The position numbers were made by a program, and so were the translations under genes. 64,000 nt of DNA from CAWIXB01 sp963839955 (GTDB taxonomy: Bacteria > Actinomycetota > Actinomycetes > JACCUZ01), in assembly GCA_963839955.1 (NCBI GenBank), contig CAWIXB010000001.1, forward strand, positions 1,860,001-1,924,000, read 5' to 3'. Shown in pieces: positions 8,881 to 17,467 of this stretch (positions within the stretch are counted from its first letter, which is position 1; the number at the start of each line of letters is the position of its first letter). The notes below the pieces were generated by a model that saw nothing but the letters and a program-made list of their open reading frames with translations, ran no database searches and had not been told where the DNA came from.

Positions 8881-8966
8881 TGTCCGAGGGGGGACTTGAA
8901 CCCCCATGCCCCGTAAAGGGCACTAGCACCTCAAGCTAGCGCGTCTGCCAATTCCGCCACCCGGAC
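8881..8966 (-). tRNA. tRNA-Leu (anticodon GAG)
   Basis: Read on the minus strand, the 7-bp acceptor stem is GTCCGGG (8966-8960) with CTCGGAC (8888-8882), including one G-U pair, and a discriminator A at 8881. The D-arm has the leucine-type GGCGGAATTGGCAGACG. The anticodon stem CTAGC/GCTAG closes a TTGAGGT loop with GAG at 8932-8930. A long variable arm (class II) and a T-arm GGGGGTTCAAGTCCCCC follow. The full CCA is not encoded (A is followed by CCC). It is the only intact tRNA found in the window. Confidence 0.95.
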
Positions 8967-9146
8967 GAGGTGCCTGGACGCCGGGGGGACCGACGTCCAG
9001 TGCGCGGATACCTTAGCAAAACGGCGACCCCTCGTCCGACCGGCATGCGGCCCCGGTGGGTGGCCTCGGCAGCCACCTCCGCACGCCCGGTTAGGCTCAC
9101 CGTCGGCGGAGCACGGCAGCACAGGACGACCGACGGAGGTGCCGTC

Positions 9147-10469
9147 TTGACCCCGGCCACGGGCGCGACACCGAGCGCGCAGGACGAGGTCGCCGATATC
9201 GCGCGCGACCTCATCCGCATCGACTCCACGAACTACGGCGACGGCAGCGGGCCCGGCGAGCGCGCGGCGGCGGAGTACGTCGCGGCGAAGCTGTCGGAGG
9301 TCGGTCTCGAGCCCGCGGTGCTGGAGTCGGAGCCGGGCCGGACCAGCGTGGTGGTCCGCTGGGAGGGCGAGGACACCTCGCGGCCGGGGCTGGTCGTCCA
9401 CGGGCATCTCGACGTGGTGCCGGCCCAAGCCGAGGACTGGACCCACGACCCGTTCGGCGGCGAGATCGCCGACGGCTGTCTGTGGGGCCGCGGCGCGATC
9501 GACATGAAGGACATGGACGCGATGGTCCTGGCGCTGGTGCGCCAGTGGCGCCGCGAAGGGCGCCGTCCGCCGCGCGACGTCATCCTCGCGTTCCTGGCCG
9601 ACGAGGAGGCCGGCGGGCTCAAGGGCGCGCACTGGCTCGTCGACCATCACGCGCACTTGTTCGAGGGCGCCACCGAGGCCGTCAGCGAGGTCGGCGGCTA
9701 CTCGTTCTCGCTGGACGGTGACCGGCGGCTCTACCTGCTGGAGACCGCGCAGAAGGGCATCCAGTGGCTGCGCCTCGTCGCGAAGGGTCGTGCCGGTCAC
9801 GGCTCCATGGTCGCCGACGACAACGCCATCGTGACGCTGGCCGAGGCCGTCTCGCGCATCGGCCGCCACGACTGGCCGGTGCGGCTGACCCCCACGGTGA
9901 CGCGCTTCCTGGAGGAGATGTCCGAAGCACTGGGCATCGAGTGGGACGGGAGCAACCCCCAGCCGGTCCTCGACAAGATCGGCTCGCTCGCGCGCATCGT
10001 CGGCAACACCCTGCGCAACAGCGCCAACCCGACCATGCTCGACGCCGGCTACAAGCACAACGTCGTGCCACAGACCGCGACGGCGATGGTCGACTGCCGG
10101 TTCCTGCCCGGGTTCGAGGACGAGCTGCTCGAGACGATCGACGAGCTGATCGGCCCCGACGTACGCCGCGAGACCGTCATCCGTGACATCGCTCTGGAGA
10201 CGACGATGGACGGCGACCTGGTCGACGCGATGGTGGGTGCGTTGCATGCCGAGGACCCCGGTGCGCGCGTCATCCCGTACTCGCTCTCCGGTGGCACCGA
10301 CAACAAGTCGTTCTCGCTGCTCGGCATGCGCGGTTTCGGGTTCGTGCCCCTGCGCCTGCCGCCGGACCTCGACTTCCCGGCGTTGTTCCACGGTGTCGAC
10401 GAGCGGGTACCGCTGGACTCCCTGCGCTTCGGCGTGCGGGTGCTCGAACGCTTCCTCAAGACCTGCTGA
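9147..10469 (+). CDS. M20 family metallopeptidase / dipeptidase-like hydrolase
   Basis: A 440-aa member of the M20/M25/M40 zinc hydrolases. Metal-site motifs are visible: HGHLDVVP near residue 85, GRGAIDMKD near residue 112 and ADEEAGG near residue 152. A Gly/His motif, KGRAGHGSM, is in the dimerisation domain. The frame is open to 8970, but the TTG at 9147 follows GGAGGT at a 6-nt spacing, so it is preferred. A TAGGCT at 9092 may be a -10 box for a leadered transcript. Its position relative to uppP and mshC matches M. tuberculosis Rv2141c (DapE2). The exact substrate is unknown. Confidence 0.88.
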   Translation: MTPATGATPSAQDEVADIARDLIRIDSTNYGDGSGPGERAAAEYVAAKLSEVGLEPAVLESEPGRTSVVVRWEGEDTSRPGLVVHGHLDVVPAQAEDWTHDPFGGEIADGCLWGRGAIDMKDMDAMVLALVRQWRREGRRPPRDVILAFLADEEAGGLKGAHWLVDHHAHLFEGATEAVSEVGGYSFSLDGDRRLYLLETAQKGIQWLRLVAKGRAGHGSMVADDNAIVTLAEAVSRIGRHDWPVRLTPTVTRFLEEMSEALGIEWDGSNPQPVLDKIGSLARIVGNTLRNSANPTMLDAGYKHNVVPQTATAMVDCRFLPGFEDELLETIDELIGPDVRRETVIRDIALETTMDGDLVDAMVGALHAEDPGARVIPYSLSGGTDNKSFSLLGMRGFGFVPLRLPPDLDFPALFHGVDERVPLDSLRFGVRVLERFLKTC

Positions 10470-10494
10470 CCGGCGTACGACGCGTCGTTCGCCC

Positions 10495-10680
10495 TCAGGC
10501 CGTGCGCACGACCCGGATCACCCGGCGCCGCAGGACGACCCGTCGGCTGCCGTCGGCGTAGAGCCGCAGCCGCGAGAGCTCCCAGTGGCCGTACTCGGCG
10601 TGGTCGGTGAGCAGCCGACGGGCGGCCCCGCGGCTGGTGCCGCGGGGCAGGTACAGGTCCCGATACTCGTACTCGGTCAT
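10495..10680 (-). CDS. DUF5703 family small protein
   Basis: A 61-aa basic protein with the family pattern YEYRDLYLPRGTSRGAARRLL, then HAEYGHWEL and VVLRRRVIR. Function is unknown. The ATG at 10680 is preceded by CACAAT (10694-10689) 8 nt upstream, a weak leaderless-type -10, and has no Shine-Dalgarno. It is convergent with the M20 gene (25 bp apart) and divergent from the gene at 10720. Confidence 0.8.
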   Translation of the reverse strand: MTEYEYRDLYLPRGTSRGAARRLLTDHAEYGHWELSRLRLYADGSRRVVLRRRVIRVVRTA

Positions 10681-10706
10681 CGCAGACCATTGTGCGCGCC
10701 GGGCGC

Positions 10707-10712
10707 TAAGTT
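10707..10712 (+). promoter_or_regulatory. Leaderless-type -10 box TAAGTT
   Basis: TAAGTT ends 7 nt before the ATG at 10720. There is no Shine-Dalgarno. Confidence 0.5.
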
Positions 10713-10719
10713 CGGGGCC

Positions 10720-11277
10720 ATGTCCGAGCACGTGCGCGCCGCCGCCGATCTCCTGAAGTCCGCCATCGACCGCCATCTCGAGGCCTGCGAAAGGCGATCG
10801 GGGGAGGAGGACCCAGCCGTCCAACGGGCCTACGACGCGGTCCGCGAGGCCGCGGAGTCCTACGACGACGCCCTCTTCGACGCCTACGAGGAGGTCACGC
10901 CGTTCGAGTTCTCGACCGGGCCGCAGTTCGAGACCATCGAGGTCAGCGACGAGCGGACCCCCGCGCGGGTCTCCGTCCTCGTACGCCGCGACTTCGCCGT
11001 CACCTCGCCCGACGACCTGATGGCCGTCGGTCAGGCCCTGAGCGAGGACGAGGACGACGACGGCAAGCTCACCCCGGTCGAGGCCCTCGCCGCGCTGCTC
11101 GAAGAGCAGGGGCTGGACGTCACGGTCGAGACCGAGGACGCTGGCCTGCACTACCTCGGCGGCACGATGTGGGTGGTGAGCCAGCCGGTCGAAGACGACT
11201 CGCTGACGGCCGCGCCGTTCGTGACGGCCGACGAGTCGCACCTGCTGATCCGCCTCGACGAGGAGGTCGTCGGCTGA
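10720..11277 (+). CDS. Conserved acidic protein of unknown function
   Basis: A 185-aa protein with net negative charge. Residues 1-55 are helical (AADLLKSAIDRHLEACERR). Residues about 60-100 are beta-rich (FETIEVSDERTPARVSVLVRR). A very acidic SEDEDDDGKLTP segment near 108 is followed by a second beta region ending in HLLIRLDEEVVG. No catalytic motif or signal peptide is seen. The leaderless-type box at 10707 fixes the ATG. Function unknown. Confidence 0.75.
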   Translation: MSEHVRAAADLLKSAIDRHLEACERRSGEEDPAVQRAYDAVREAAESYDDALFDAYEEVTPFEFSTGPQFETIEVSDERTPARVSVLVRRDFAVTSPDDLMAVGQALSEDEDDDGKLTPVEALAALLEEQGLDVTVETEDAGLHYLGGTMWVVSQPVEDDSLTAAPFVTADESHLLIRLDEEVVG

Positions 11278-11289
11278 CGCCGGGGCGGC

Positions 11290-12258
11290 TCAGCGTTCCG
11301 GGTAGCCGAACGAAGGGGCCGACACGTCGTCGAGAGCTGCCCTGATCTCTCCGGGCAGGCTCAGCGACTCGGCCTCCAGTGACCCGCGCAGCTGCGCCGC
11401 CGTACGCGCGCCCACGATCGGGGCGGTGACGCCGGGCGCGTCTCGCACCCAGGCGAGCGCGACCTCCAGCGGCGAGGCGTCCAGGCCGTCGGCCGCGGTC
11501 GCGACCGCGTCGACGATTCGGCGCGACCCGGGGTCGAGGAACCGCTGGACGAACGACCCGAAGTGCGGCGACGCGGCGCGCGAGTCGGCGGGCGTGCCCG
11601 CTCGGTACTTGCCGGTCAGCACGCCTCGCCCCAGCGGCGACCACGGCAGGACGCCGAGGCCGAGCGCCTCCGCACACGGCAGCACCTCACGCTCGATGCC
11701 GCGCTGGAGCAGCGAGTACTCCATCTGCGTCGAGACGATCGGTGCGCGCCCGGGCCACGACGCCTGCCGGGTGGCTGCCTGCGCGGTCTGCCAGCCGGCG
11801 TAGTTGGAGACGCCGACGTAGCGCGCCCGACCCGACGACACTGCGGCGTCCAGCGCCGAGAGCGTCTCGTCCATCGGCACCGCGTCGCTCCAGGTGTGCA
11901 CCTGCCAGAGGTCGACGTGATCGGTCTCCAGCCGCTGCAGCGAGGTGTCCAGCGCGTCCAGCAGTGCCCCCCGCGAGACGTCGACCACGCGGTCGCCGGT
12001 CCGCCGCGAGATGCCCGCCTTGGTGGCCAGGACCACCTCGGAGCGGTCGACGACCGAGCCGAACAGGCTGCCGATGACCCGTTCGGCCTCGCCGTCGCCG
12101 TAGCTCGCCGCCGTGTCCAGCAGCGTCCCGCCGGACTCCAGGAACAGCTTGAGCTGGTCGGCCGACTCGTGCTCGTCGGTGTCCCGGCCCCACGTCATCG
12201 TCCCCAGGCCGATCCGGGAGACGGTCAACCCGGCGCGACCGAGCCTGCGCTGCTCCAT
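11290..12258 (-). CDS. Aldo/keto reductase
   Basis: A 322-aa NADPH-dependent oxidoreductase of the AKR superfamily (TIM barrel). The catalytic tetrad is visible: Asp in LLDTAASYG near 52, Tyr in the same motif, Lys in LATKAG near 82 and His in WQVHTW near 120. The C-terminal cofactor motif APIVGARTAAQLRGSL is present. A TAGCCT box (12272-12267) ends 8 nt before the ATG. It is divergent from the LLM gene, whose own box is 17 nt away, so the two promoters face away from each other within 44 bp. Substrate unknown. Confidence 0.9.
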   Translation of the reverse strand: MEQRRLGRAGLTVSRIGLGTMTWGRDTDEHESADQLKLFLESGGTLLDTAASYGDGEAERVIGSLFGSVVDRSEVVLATKAGISRRTGDRVVDVSRGALLDALDTSLQRLETDHVDLWQVHTWSDAVPMDETLSALDAAVSSGRARYVGVSNYAGWQTAQAATRQASWPGRAPIVSTQMEYSLLQRGIEREVLPCAEALGLGVLPWSPLGRGVLTGKYRAGTPADSRAASPHFGSFVQRFLDPGSRRIVDAVATAADGLDASPLEVALAWVRDAPGVTAPIVGARTAAQLRGSLEAESLSLPGEIRAALDDVSAPSFGYPER

Positions 12259-12266
12259 GGCGCCGA

Positions 12267-12272
12267 AGGCTA
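12267..12272 (-). promoter_or_regulatory. Leaderless-type -10 box TAGCCT
   Basis: On the minus strand, TAGCCT ends 8 nt before the ATG at 12258. Confidence 0.5.
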
Positions 12273-12288
12273 CCGATCATCCGCTGGA

Positions 12289-12294
12289 TAGGGT
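12289..12294 (+). promoter_or_regulatory. Leaderless-type -10 box TAGGGT
   Basis: TAGGGT ends 8 nt before the ATG at 12303. There is no Shine-Dalgarno. Confidence 0.55.
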
Positions 12295-12302
12295 CGCGGA
12301 CC

Positions 12303-13352
12303 ATGCGACTTGCGGTGAACCTGGGCTACTGGGGCAGCGGCAACGACAAGGACAACCTCGCGCTCGCGCAGGAGGCCGACCGGCTGGGCTACTCGGTCGC
12401 CTGGGCCGCAGAGGCCTACGGCTCGGACGCCGCGACGGTGCTCGCGTGGATCGCCGCCCACACCGAGCGGATCGACGTCGGCTCGGCCATCTTCCAGATC
12501 CCGGGACGGACCCCGGCGATGACCGCGATGACCGCCGCGACCCTCGACACCCTCTCGGAGGGGCGGTTCCGGCTTGGCCTCGGCGTCTCCGGGCCCCAGG
12601 TCTCCGAGGGGTGGCACGGCGTGCGTTTCGACAAGCCGCTCGCGCGCACCCGGGAGTACGTCGACATCGTCCGCCTCGCGCTGGCCCGCCAGACCGTGCA
12701 GTACGACGGCGCGCACTGGACCCTGCCGCTGCCCGAAGGGGCGGGCAAGGCGCTGCGCCTCACCGTCCCTCCCGTGCGCGACACCATCCCGATCTATCTC
12801 GCCGCGATCGGCCCGAAGAACCTCGAGCTGGCCGGCGAGGTCGCCGACGGGTGGCTCGCGATCTTCTTCGCTCCGGAGTTCGCGGGGGATCTGCTCGGCC
12901 ACATCGAGGCGGGCCGCACCACGGCGGGCAAGTCCCTCGAGGGCTTCGATGTGGTGCCCACCGTGCCCGTCGTCATCGGTGACGACGTCGAGGCCTGTGC
13001 CATGCCGGTGCGGCCCTACGCCGCGCTCTACGTCGGAGGCATGGGCAGTCGCAAGCAGAACTTCTACAACCAACTCGCCGTCCGGATGGGCTACGCCGAC
13101 GCCGCGGGCACGGTGCAGGACCTCTACCTCGACCGCAAGCACCGCGAGGCCGCCGGGGCCGTGCCGTTCGAGTTCATCGACCGCACGTCGCTGATCGGGC
13201 CCAAGGAGCGCGTCCGCGACCGGCTGCACGCCTACGCCGAGGCCGGCGTCACCACGTTGTCCGTCGCCTCGTACGCCGGGTCGCTGGAGCAGCGGGTCGG
13301 CACGCTGCGGCTGCTCGGGGAGGCCCTGGAGGCGGCAGGGCTGGGGGACTAG
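12303..13352 (+). CDS. LLM class F420-dependent oxidoreductase
   Basis: A 349-aa luciferase-like monooxygenase fold protein of the F420-dependent subgroup. Typical segments are MRLAVNLGYWGSG at the start, EADRLGYSVAWAAEAYGSDA near 25-45, GSAIFQIPGRTPAM near 60, FRLGLGVSGPQVSEGWHG near 90 and VADGWLAIFFAPE near 180. The specific reaction is unknown. UppP follows after 4 bp, so the two genes are probably co-transcribed. Confidence 0.88.
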   Translation: MRLAVNLGYWGSGNDKDNLALAQEADRLGYSVAWAAEAYGSDAATVLAWIAAHTERIDVGSAIFQIPGRTPAMTAMTAATLDTLSEGRFRLGLGVSGPQVSEGWHGVRFDKPLARTREYVDIVRLALARQTVQYDGAHWTLPLPEGAGKALRLTVPPVRDTIPIYLAAIGPKNLELAGEVADGWLAIFFAPEFAGDLLGHIEAGRTTAGKSLEGFDVVPTVPVVIGDDVEACAMPVRPYAALYVGGMGSRKQNFYNQLAVRMGYADAAGTVQDLYLDRKHREAAGAVPFEFIDRTSLIGPKERVRDRLHAYAEAGVTTLSVASYAGSLEQRVGTLRLLGEALEAAGLGD

Positions 13353-13356
13353 CCCG

Positions 13357-14181
13357 GTGGACTCCTGGTGGCATGCCGTCGTCTACGGCCTCGTCCAAGG
13401 CTTGACCGAGTTCCTCCCCATCTCGAGCAGCGCCCACATCCGCGTCACCGCGGCCGCCTTCGGGTGGGATGACCCGGGTGCTGCCTTCACCGCGGTCACC
13501 CAGCTGGGCACCGAGACCGCAGTGCTCCTCTACTTCCGGCACGAGATCTGGGCCATCCTGCGCACCTGGACGCTCTCGCTCTTCCGCCCGCAGCTGCGGG
13601 GGGAGTTCGACGCGCGGATGGGGTGGTACATCATCGTCGGCACCCTGCCGATCGGCGTCCTGGGCTTCTTGTTCCAGGACGAGATCGAGGGGCCGGCACG
13701 CAACCTCTGGCTGATCGCCTCGATGCTCGTCGTCTTCGGCCTTGTGCTCGGCGTCATCGATGCGCGCGCACGCAACGCCCGGCCACTCGACCGGCTCACG
13801 CTGCGCGACGCGATCATCTACGGGGGAGCACAGGCCCTGTCACTCGTGCCGGGTGTGTCGCGTTCCGGCGGCACCACCGGTGCGGGCCTGGTGATGGGCT
13901 ACCGCCGCGAGGCCGCCGCGCGCTACTCGTTCCTGCTGGCGATCCCGGCAGTGGTGGTGTCCGGGCTGTTCGAGCTCAAGGACGTGGTGTCGGGGGAGGC
14001 GCCCGTCGAGTGGGGCCCCACGCTGCTGGCCACCGTGCTCGCATTCGGCGTGGGGCTGGCGGTCATCGTCTACTTCCTGCGCTACATCAGCACGCACACG
14101 TTCCGGCCGTTCGTGATCTACCGGGTCGTGCTCGGCCTCGTGGTGCTCGCGCTCCTGGCGACCGGCGTGCTCGACGCCTGA
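13357..14181 (+). CDS. uppP: Undecaprenyl-diphosphatase (BacA/UppP type)
   Basis: A membrane pyrophosphatase that recycles undecaprenyl diphosphate to the lipid carrier used in cell-wall synthesis; 274 aa, normal length. The two active-site motifs are present: EFLPISSSAH near residue 21 and PGVSRSGGTTGAG near residue 163. About seven to eight hydrophobic spans follow. The GTG at 13357 is preceded by GGGGGA. It sits in the position of M. tuberculosis Rv2136c. Confidence 0.95.
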   Translation: MDSWWHAVVYGLVQGLTEFLPISSSAHIRVTAAAFGWDDPGAAFTAVTQLGTETAVLLYFRHEIWAILRTWTLSLFRPQLRGEFDARMGWYIIVGTLPIGVLGFLFQDEIEGPARNLWLIASMLVVFGLVLGVIDARARNARPLDRLTLRDAIIYGGAQALSLVPGVSRSGGTTGAGLVMGYRREAAARYSFLLAIPAVVVSGLFELKDVVSGEAPVEWGPTLLATVLAFGVGLAVIVYFLRYISTHTFRPFVIYRVVLGLVVLALLATGVLDA

Positions 14182-14190
14182 TCGCCGCGG

Positions 14191-15618
14191 TCAGCTCAGC
14201 CAGGACGTGGGGTTCTGCACGGCGCCGTCGTCACGGACCTCGAAGTGCAGGTGCGGGCCGGTCGAGTAACCCGTGGAGCCGATGACGCCGACCGGCTGGC
14301 CCTTGCTGACCTGCTGACCCTCCTTGACCAGGAAGCGCGACTGGTGGGCGTACAGCGTCGCGATGCGGCGCCCGTCGATCGTGCCGTGGTCGATGACCGT
14401 CATGTTGCCGTACGCCTTGTTGGTGACCGTCATGATCACGCGGCCGTTGTCCGCGGCGTACGCCGTGCCGTCACCCACACCGAAGTCGGAGCCGGTGTGC
14501 AGCTTCGTGTAGCGCAGGATCGGGTGGAAGCGCATGCCGAACGGCGACGTCAGGCCGCCGGTCGACGGGTCGGCGAAGGCGCCGGTGCCCTGGACGGTGC
14601 GTCCGGCGCGGGCCAGCGCAGCCGAGGCCGAACGGATCTGGGTGCCGAGCTGGCCGGAGGCGACCATGCGCGCGCGGTGGAGAGCGACGTCGCCGCCGCG
14701 GGCGGCGCGCACGGCCCGGATCGCGTTCTGCCGCTGCGCTGCCAGCTTCTGCAGTCGCAGGGTGGCGTCGACGGCGGCCTTGCGGGCCTTGCGGTAGCTG
14801 TCGTACTGCGTGGTGTACTGCGCGCGGATCGCGGTGGCGTCGTCGGTCATCTCGCGCAGCCGGGCGAGGCCGGCGTTGGCAGCCTTGTCGTAACGGACGA
14901 CGGTGGCGTTGAGCGCCTCGGCGCTCGCGGTGCCGAGACTCGCGCGGCCCGTCTGGTAGGACTTGCGCACGTAGGCGACGTGCACCTTGCTCGCCTTGTC
15001 GAACCGCTCCTCCAGCGCGAGCACCTGCAGGCGCAGTCGTTCGGCGGCACTGCTGGCCTTCGCGTAGTCGGCGGCGAGCTTCTTGGCCGCGGCGCGGGCC
15101 GAGAGCATCGTCTTCTGGTTGGCGCGGATGGCGGCGATCTGCTGGTCGAAGCGCAGGAAGCGCTGCCCGGCCAGCAGCATCGCGGGGCTGGCCTCGTCGT
15201 CGAGCAGAGCCTTCACCGCGTCGGGCCGGCCGGCGACGAGGGGCTGGACGCCGCGCACCTGCGCGGCGGTGAGCTTGGCGCGGGCCTTCTTCGCGGCCGA
15301 GGTGGCCTTGGAGGTGTCACCGCTCGACCCACCGGACGAGCCGCCGCTGCCGCCGGAGCCACCCGAGCCGCCGTCGCCCCCACCACCGCCGCCGCCTCCG
15401 CCGCCCGGCACGGTGGGCGTCTGTGTCGGCAGAGGGAGCTTGGGGGTCTTGGTCGGCAGCGGCAGCGAGGGTGTTGGCACCGGCACACGCGGTGTGACCG
15501 TGGGCACGGGGAGGTCGGGGATGAGCGACGCCCCGGCTGTGCCGCCGCTCAGCGGGCAGGCAACAACCAGCGCGGACAGCGTGGCTGCCGCGCCGACCTT
15601 CGCCAGGGATCCGCGCAT
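14191..15618 (-). CDS. Secreted M23 (LytM-type) peptidoglycan peptidase with coiled-coil
   Basis: A 475-aa exported protein. A signal region ends in VVAC (Cys21), which fits a lipobox; a plain signal peptide cut after TAGA is the alternative. Residues about 33-70 are Pro/Thr-rich. Residues about 72-100 are a Gly/Ser linker containing a run of ten Gly. Residues about 110-340 are long helical coiled-coil. The C-terminal M23 domain has HTGSDFG (His and Asp) and HLHFEV (two His), the full zinc set. It probably trims peptidoglycan or activates an amidase at division. It lies 105 bp downstream of corA on the same strand. Confidence 0.9.
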   Translation of the reverse strand: MRGSLAKVGAAATLSALVVACPLSGGTAGASLIPDLPVPTVTPRVPVPTPSLPLPTKTPKLPLPTQTPTVPGGGGGGGGGGDGGSGGSGGSGGSSGGSSGDTSKATSAAKKARAKLTAAQVRGVQPLVAGRPDAVKALLDDEASPAMLLAGQRFLRFDQQIAAIRANQKTMLSARAAAKKLAADYAKASSAAERLRLQVLALEERFDKASKVHVAYVRKSYQTGRASLGTASAEALNATVVRYDKAANAGLARLREMTDDATAIRAQYTTQYDSYRKARKAAVDATLRLQKLAAQRQNAIRAVRAARGGDVALHRARMVASGQLGTQIRSASAALARAGRTVQGTGAFADPSTGGLTSPFGMRFHPILRYTKLHTGSDFGVGDGTAYAADNGRVIMTVTNKAYGNMTVIDHGTIDGRRIATLYAHQSRFLVKEGQQVSKGQPVGVIGSTGYSTGPHLHFEVRDDGAVQNPTSWLS

Positions 15619-15723
15619 TCCTTACTCCTTTGCCTGCTTCGACGACAAGTAAACGAGCGAGTAGCTCTTCGGTCACGCGTGGGCGAGGCCCTGACCAGCA
15701 GGTTTACCGACGGCTACGAAGGT

Positions 15724-16698
15724 TTACAGCCAGCCGCTGCGTTTGAACGCTCGGTAGAGGGCGCCGCACACACCGGCCATCAGGAGAAGGACCCCTGGAT
15801 AGCCGAGGCTCCAGCGCAGCTCGGGCATGTGGTCGAAGTTCATGCCGTAGATACCCGCGATCATGGTCGGCACCGCGGCCATCGCGACCCATGCCGAGAT
15901 GCGTCGCATGTCACTGTTCTGCTGGACCCCGACCTGCGCCAGGTTCGCATTGAGCACGGAGGTGAGCAGGTCGTCGAAGCCCTCCACCTGCTCCGCGACG
16001 CGGACCGCGTGGTCGGCGACGTCCCGGAAGAAGGGCCGCATCCGTTCGTGGATGTCAGGAACCGCGCCGGAGGCCAGCCGCGCCATCGGCTCGACGAGCG
16101 GTCGGACACCGCGGCGGAACTCGATGACCTCGCGCTTGAGGTTGTAGATGGCCGCTGTCTCTCTGGACCGCTCCGGCGAGAAGATGCGCTCCTCGACCTG
16201 GTCGATGCTGTCCTGGACCATCAGGGCGATCTCCGTGTAGTCGTCGACCACGCGGTCGCACACGGCGTACAGCACCGACGAGGGCCCGCAGTCGAGCAGG
16301 TGCGCCTCGTTCTCGAGCCGGCGTCGTACGTCGGACAGCGCACGCCCCTCGCCATGGCGCACGGTCACCACGAACGCGTCACCGACGAAGAGCATCACGT
16401 CGCCGAGCTCGATCTGCTGGGCCGACTCGTCGTAGCGGACGGTCTTGAGCACCACGAACATCGAGTCGTCGTACTCCTCGACCTTCGGGCGCTGGTGGGC
16501 CTTGACCGCGTCCTCGATGGCGAGGGGATGCAGCTTGAACTCGTCGGCGACGTGGTCGAGCTCCTCCGTGGTCGGCTCGTGCAGGCCGAGCCAGACGAAG
16601 CTCTCGCCCTGGGTGCGGGCGGTGGCGAGCGCGTCGGACAGGTCGTCACCGACCGCCTCACGGCTGCCACGGTGGTAGAGCGCACAGTCGACGATCAC
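15724..16698 (-). CDS. corA: CorA-type magnesium/cobalt transporter
   Basis: A divalent cation channel of the CorA/2-TM-GxN family, 324 aa from the GTG at 16698. The large N-terminal cytoplasmic domain ends in two C-terminal membrane spans, the first followed by YGMNFDHMPEL, the signature GMN loop. The tail is KRSGWL. The frame is open to 16773. The GTG at 16698 is preferred because CACAAT ends 6 nt upstream and the divergent gene begins at 16730. Confidence 0.9.
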   Translation of the reverse strand: MIVDCALYHRGSREAVGDDLSDALATARTQGESFVWLGLHEPTTEELDHVADEFKLHPLAIEDAVKAHQRPKVEEYDDSMFVVLKTVRYDESAQQIELGDVMLFVGDAFVVTVRHGEGRALSDVRRRLENEAHLLDCGPSSVLYAVCDRVVDDYTEIALMVQDSIDQVEERIFSPERSRETAAIYNLKREVIEFRRGVRPLVEPMARLASGAVPDIHERMRPFFRDVADHAVRVAEQVEGFDDLLTSVLNANLAQVGVQQNSDMRRISAWVAMAAVPTMIAGIYGMNFDHMPELRWSLGYPGVLLLMAGVCGALYRAFKRSGWL

Positions 16699-16716
16699 GG
16701 CCTCATTGTGCACTCG

Positions 16717-16722
16717 TAGAGT
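16717..16722 (+). promoter_or_regulatory. Leaderless-type -10 box TAGAGT
   Basis: TAGAGT ends 7 nt before the GTG at 16730 and only 1 nt before the GTG at 16724, so it selects the later start. Confidence 0.55.
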
Positions 16723-16729
16723 CGTGGCC

Positions 16730-17458
16730 GTGACCACCGTGCTGCTCGTGCGCCACGGCCGCACCACCGCCAACGAGGCAGGGATCCTCGCCGGCTGGAC
16801 CGAGGGCGTCGCGCTCGACGAGACCGGACGTCGTGAGGTCGAGGCGCTGGCCGGCCGCCTGGCGGCGGTACCGCTGGCCGCGGTCGTGTCGAGCCCGCTC
16901 CAGCGCTGCCAGGAGACCGCCGAGCTGATGCTGAAAGGCCGTGACGCGTCGACACCGGTGGCACGTCACGACGACGAGCGGGTGGGCGAGGTGCGTTACG
17001 GCGACTGGTCGGGCCGCGAGCTGAAGAAGCTGGCGAAGGACCCGCTGTGGAAGGTCGTCCAGTCGCACCCGTCGGGCATGAGGTTTCCAGGTGAGGGCGG
17101 GGAGTCGATGCGGGGCATGCAGGACCGTGCGGTGACGGCGGTGCGCGAGTGGAACGCCGGGCTGGGAGAGGACGCGGTCTACGCGGTCGTGTCCCACGGC
17201 GACGTCATCAAGGCCGTGCTGGCCGACGCGCTCGGGCTGCATCTCGACCAGTTCCAGCGGCTGGTGGTCGACCCGGCGTCGGTCAGTGTGATCACCTACA
17301 CCCCGCTGCGACCCTTCGTCGTACGGATGAACGACCTCGGCAGCGACCTGTCGTTCCTCGCCCGTCGCAAGCCGGCCCGGCGACGCCGTAAGGGAGCGTC
17401 CTCGGACGCCGCGGTCGGAGGCGGCAGTGGTGCCTCGTCGGTCGAAGGCAGCGCATAG
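16730..17458 (+). CDS. Histidine phosphatase family protein (MSMEG_4193 type)
   Basis: A 242-aa phosphoglycerate-mutase-like phosphatase. The phospho-acceptor motif LLVRHGRT is at residues 4-11, and the second His is in VVSHGDV near residue 152. The C-terminus is a low-complexity tail with RRRRKG then Gly/Ser. The series phosphatase / DUF3090 / SCO1664-like kinase / mshC is conserved in actinobacteria. Its stop TAG is the first half of the -10 box for the next gene. Substrate unknown. Confidence 0.88.
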   Translation: MTTVLLVRHGRTTANEAGILAGWTEGVALDETGRREVEALAGRLAAVPLAAVVSSPLQRCQETAELMLKGRDASTPVARHDDERVGEVRYGDWSGRELKKLAKDPLWKVVQSHPSGMRFPGEGGESMRGMQDRAVTAVREWNAGLGEDAVYAVVSHGDVIKAVLADALGLHLDQFQRLVVDPASVSVITYTPLRPFVVRMNDLGSDLSFLARRKPARRRRKGASSDAAVGGGSGASSVEGSA

Positions 17459-17461
17459 GGT
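17456..17461 (+). promoter_or_regulatory. Leaderless-type -10 box TAGGGT overlapping a stop codon
   Basis: TAGGGT ends 6 nt before the ATG at 17468. Its first three bases are the stop codon of the phosphatase gene. Confidence 0.5.
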
Positions 17462-17467
17462 CGGCGC

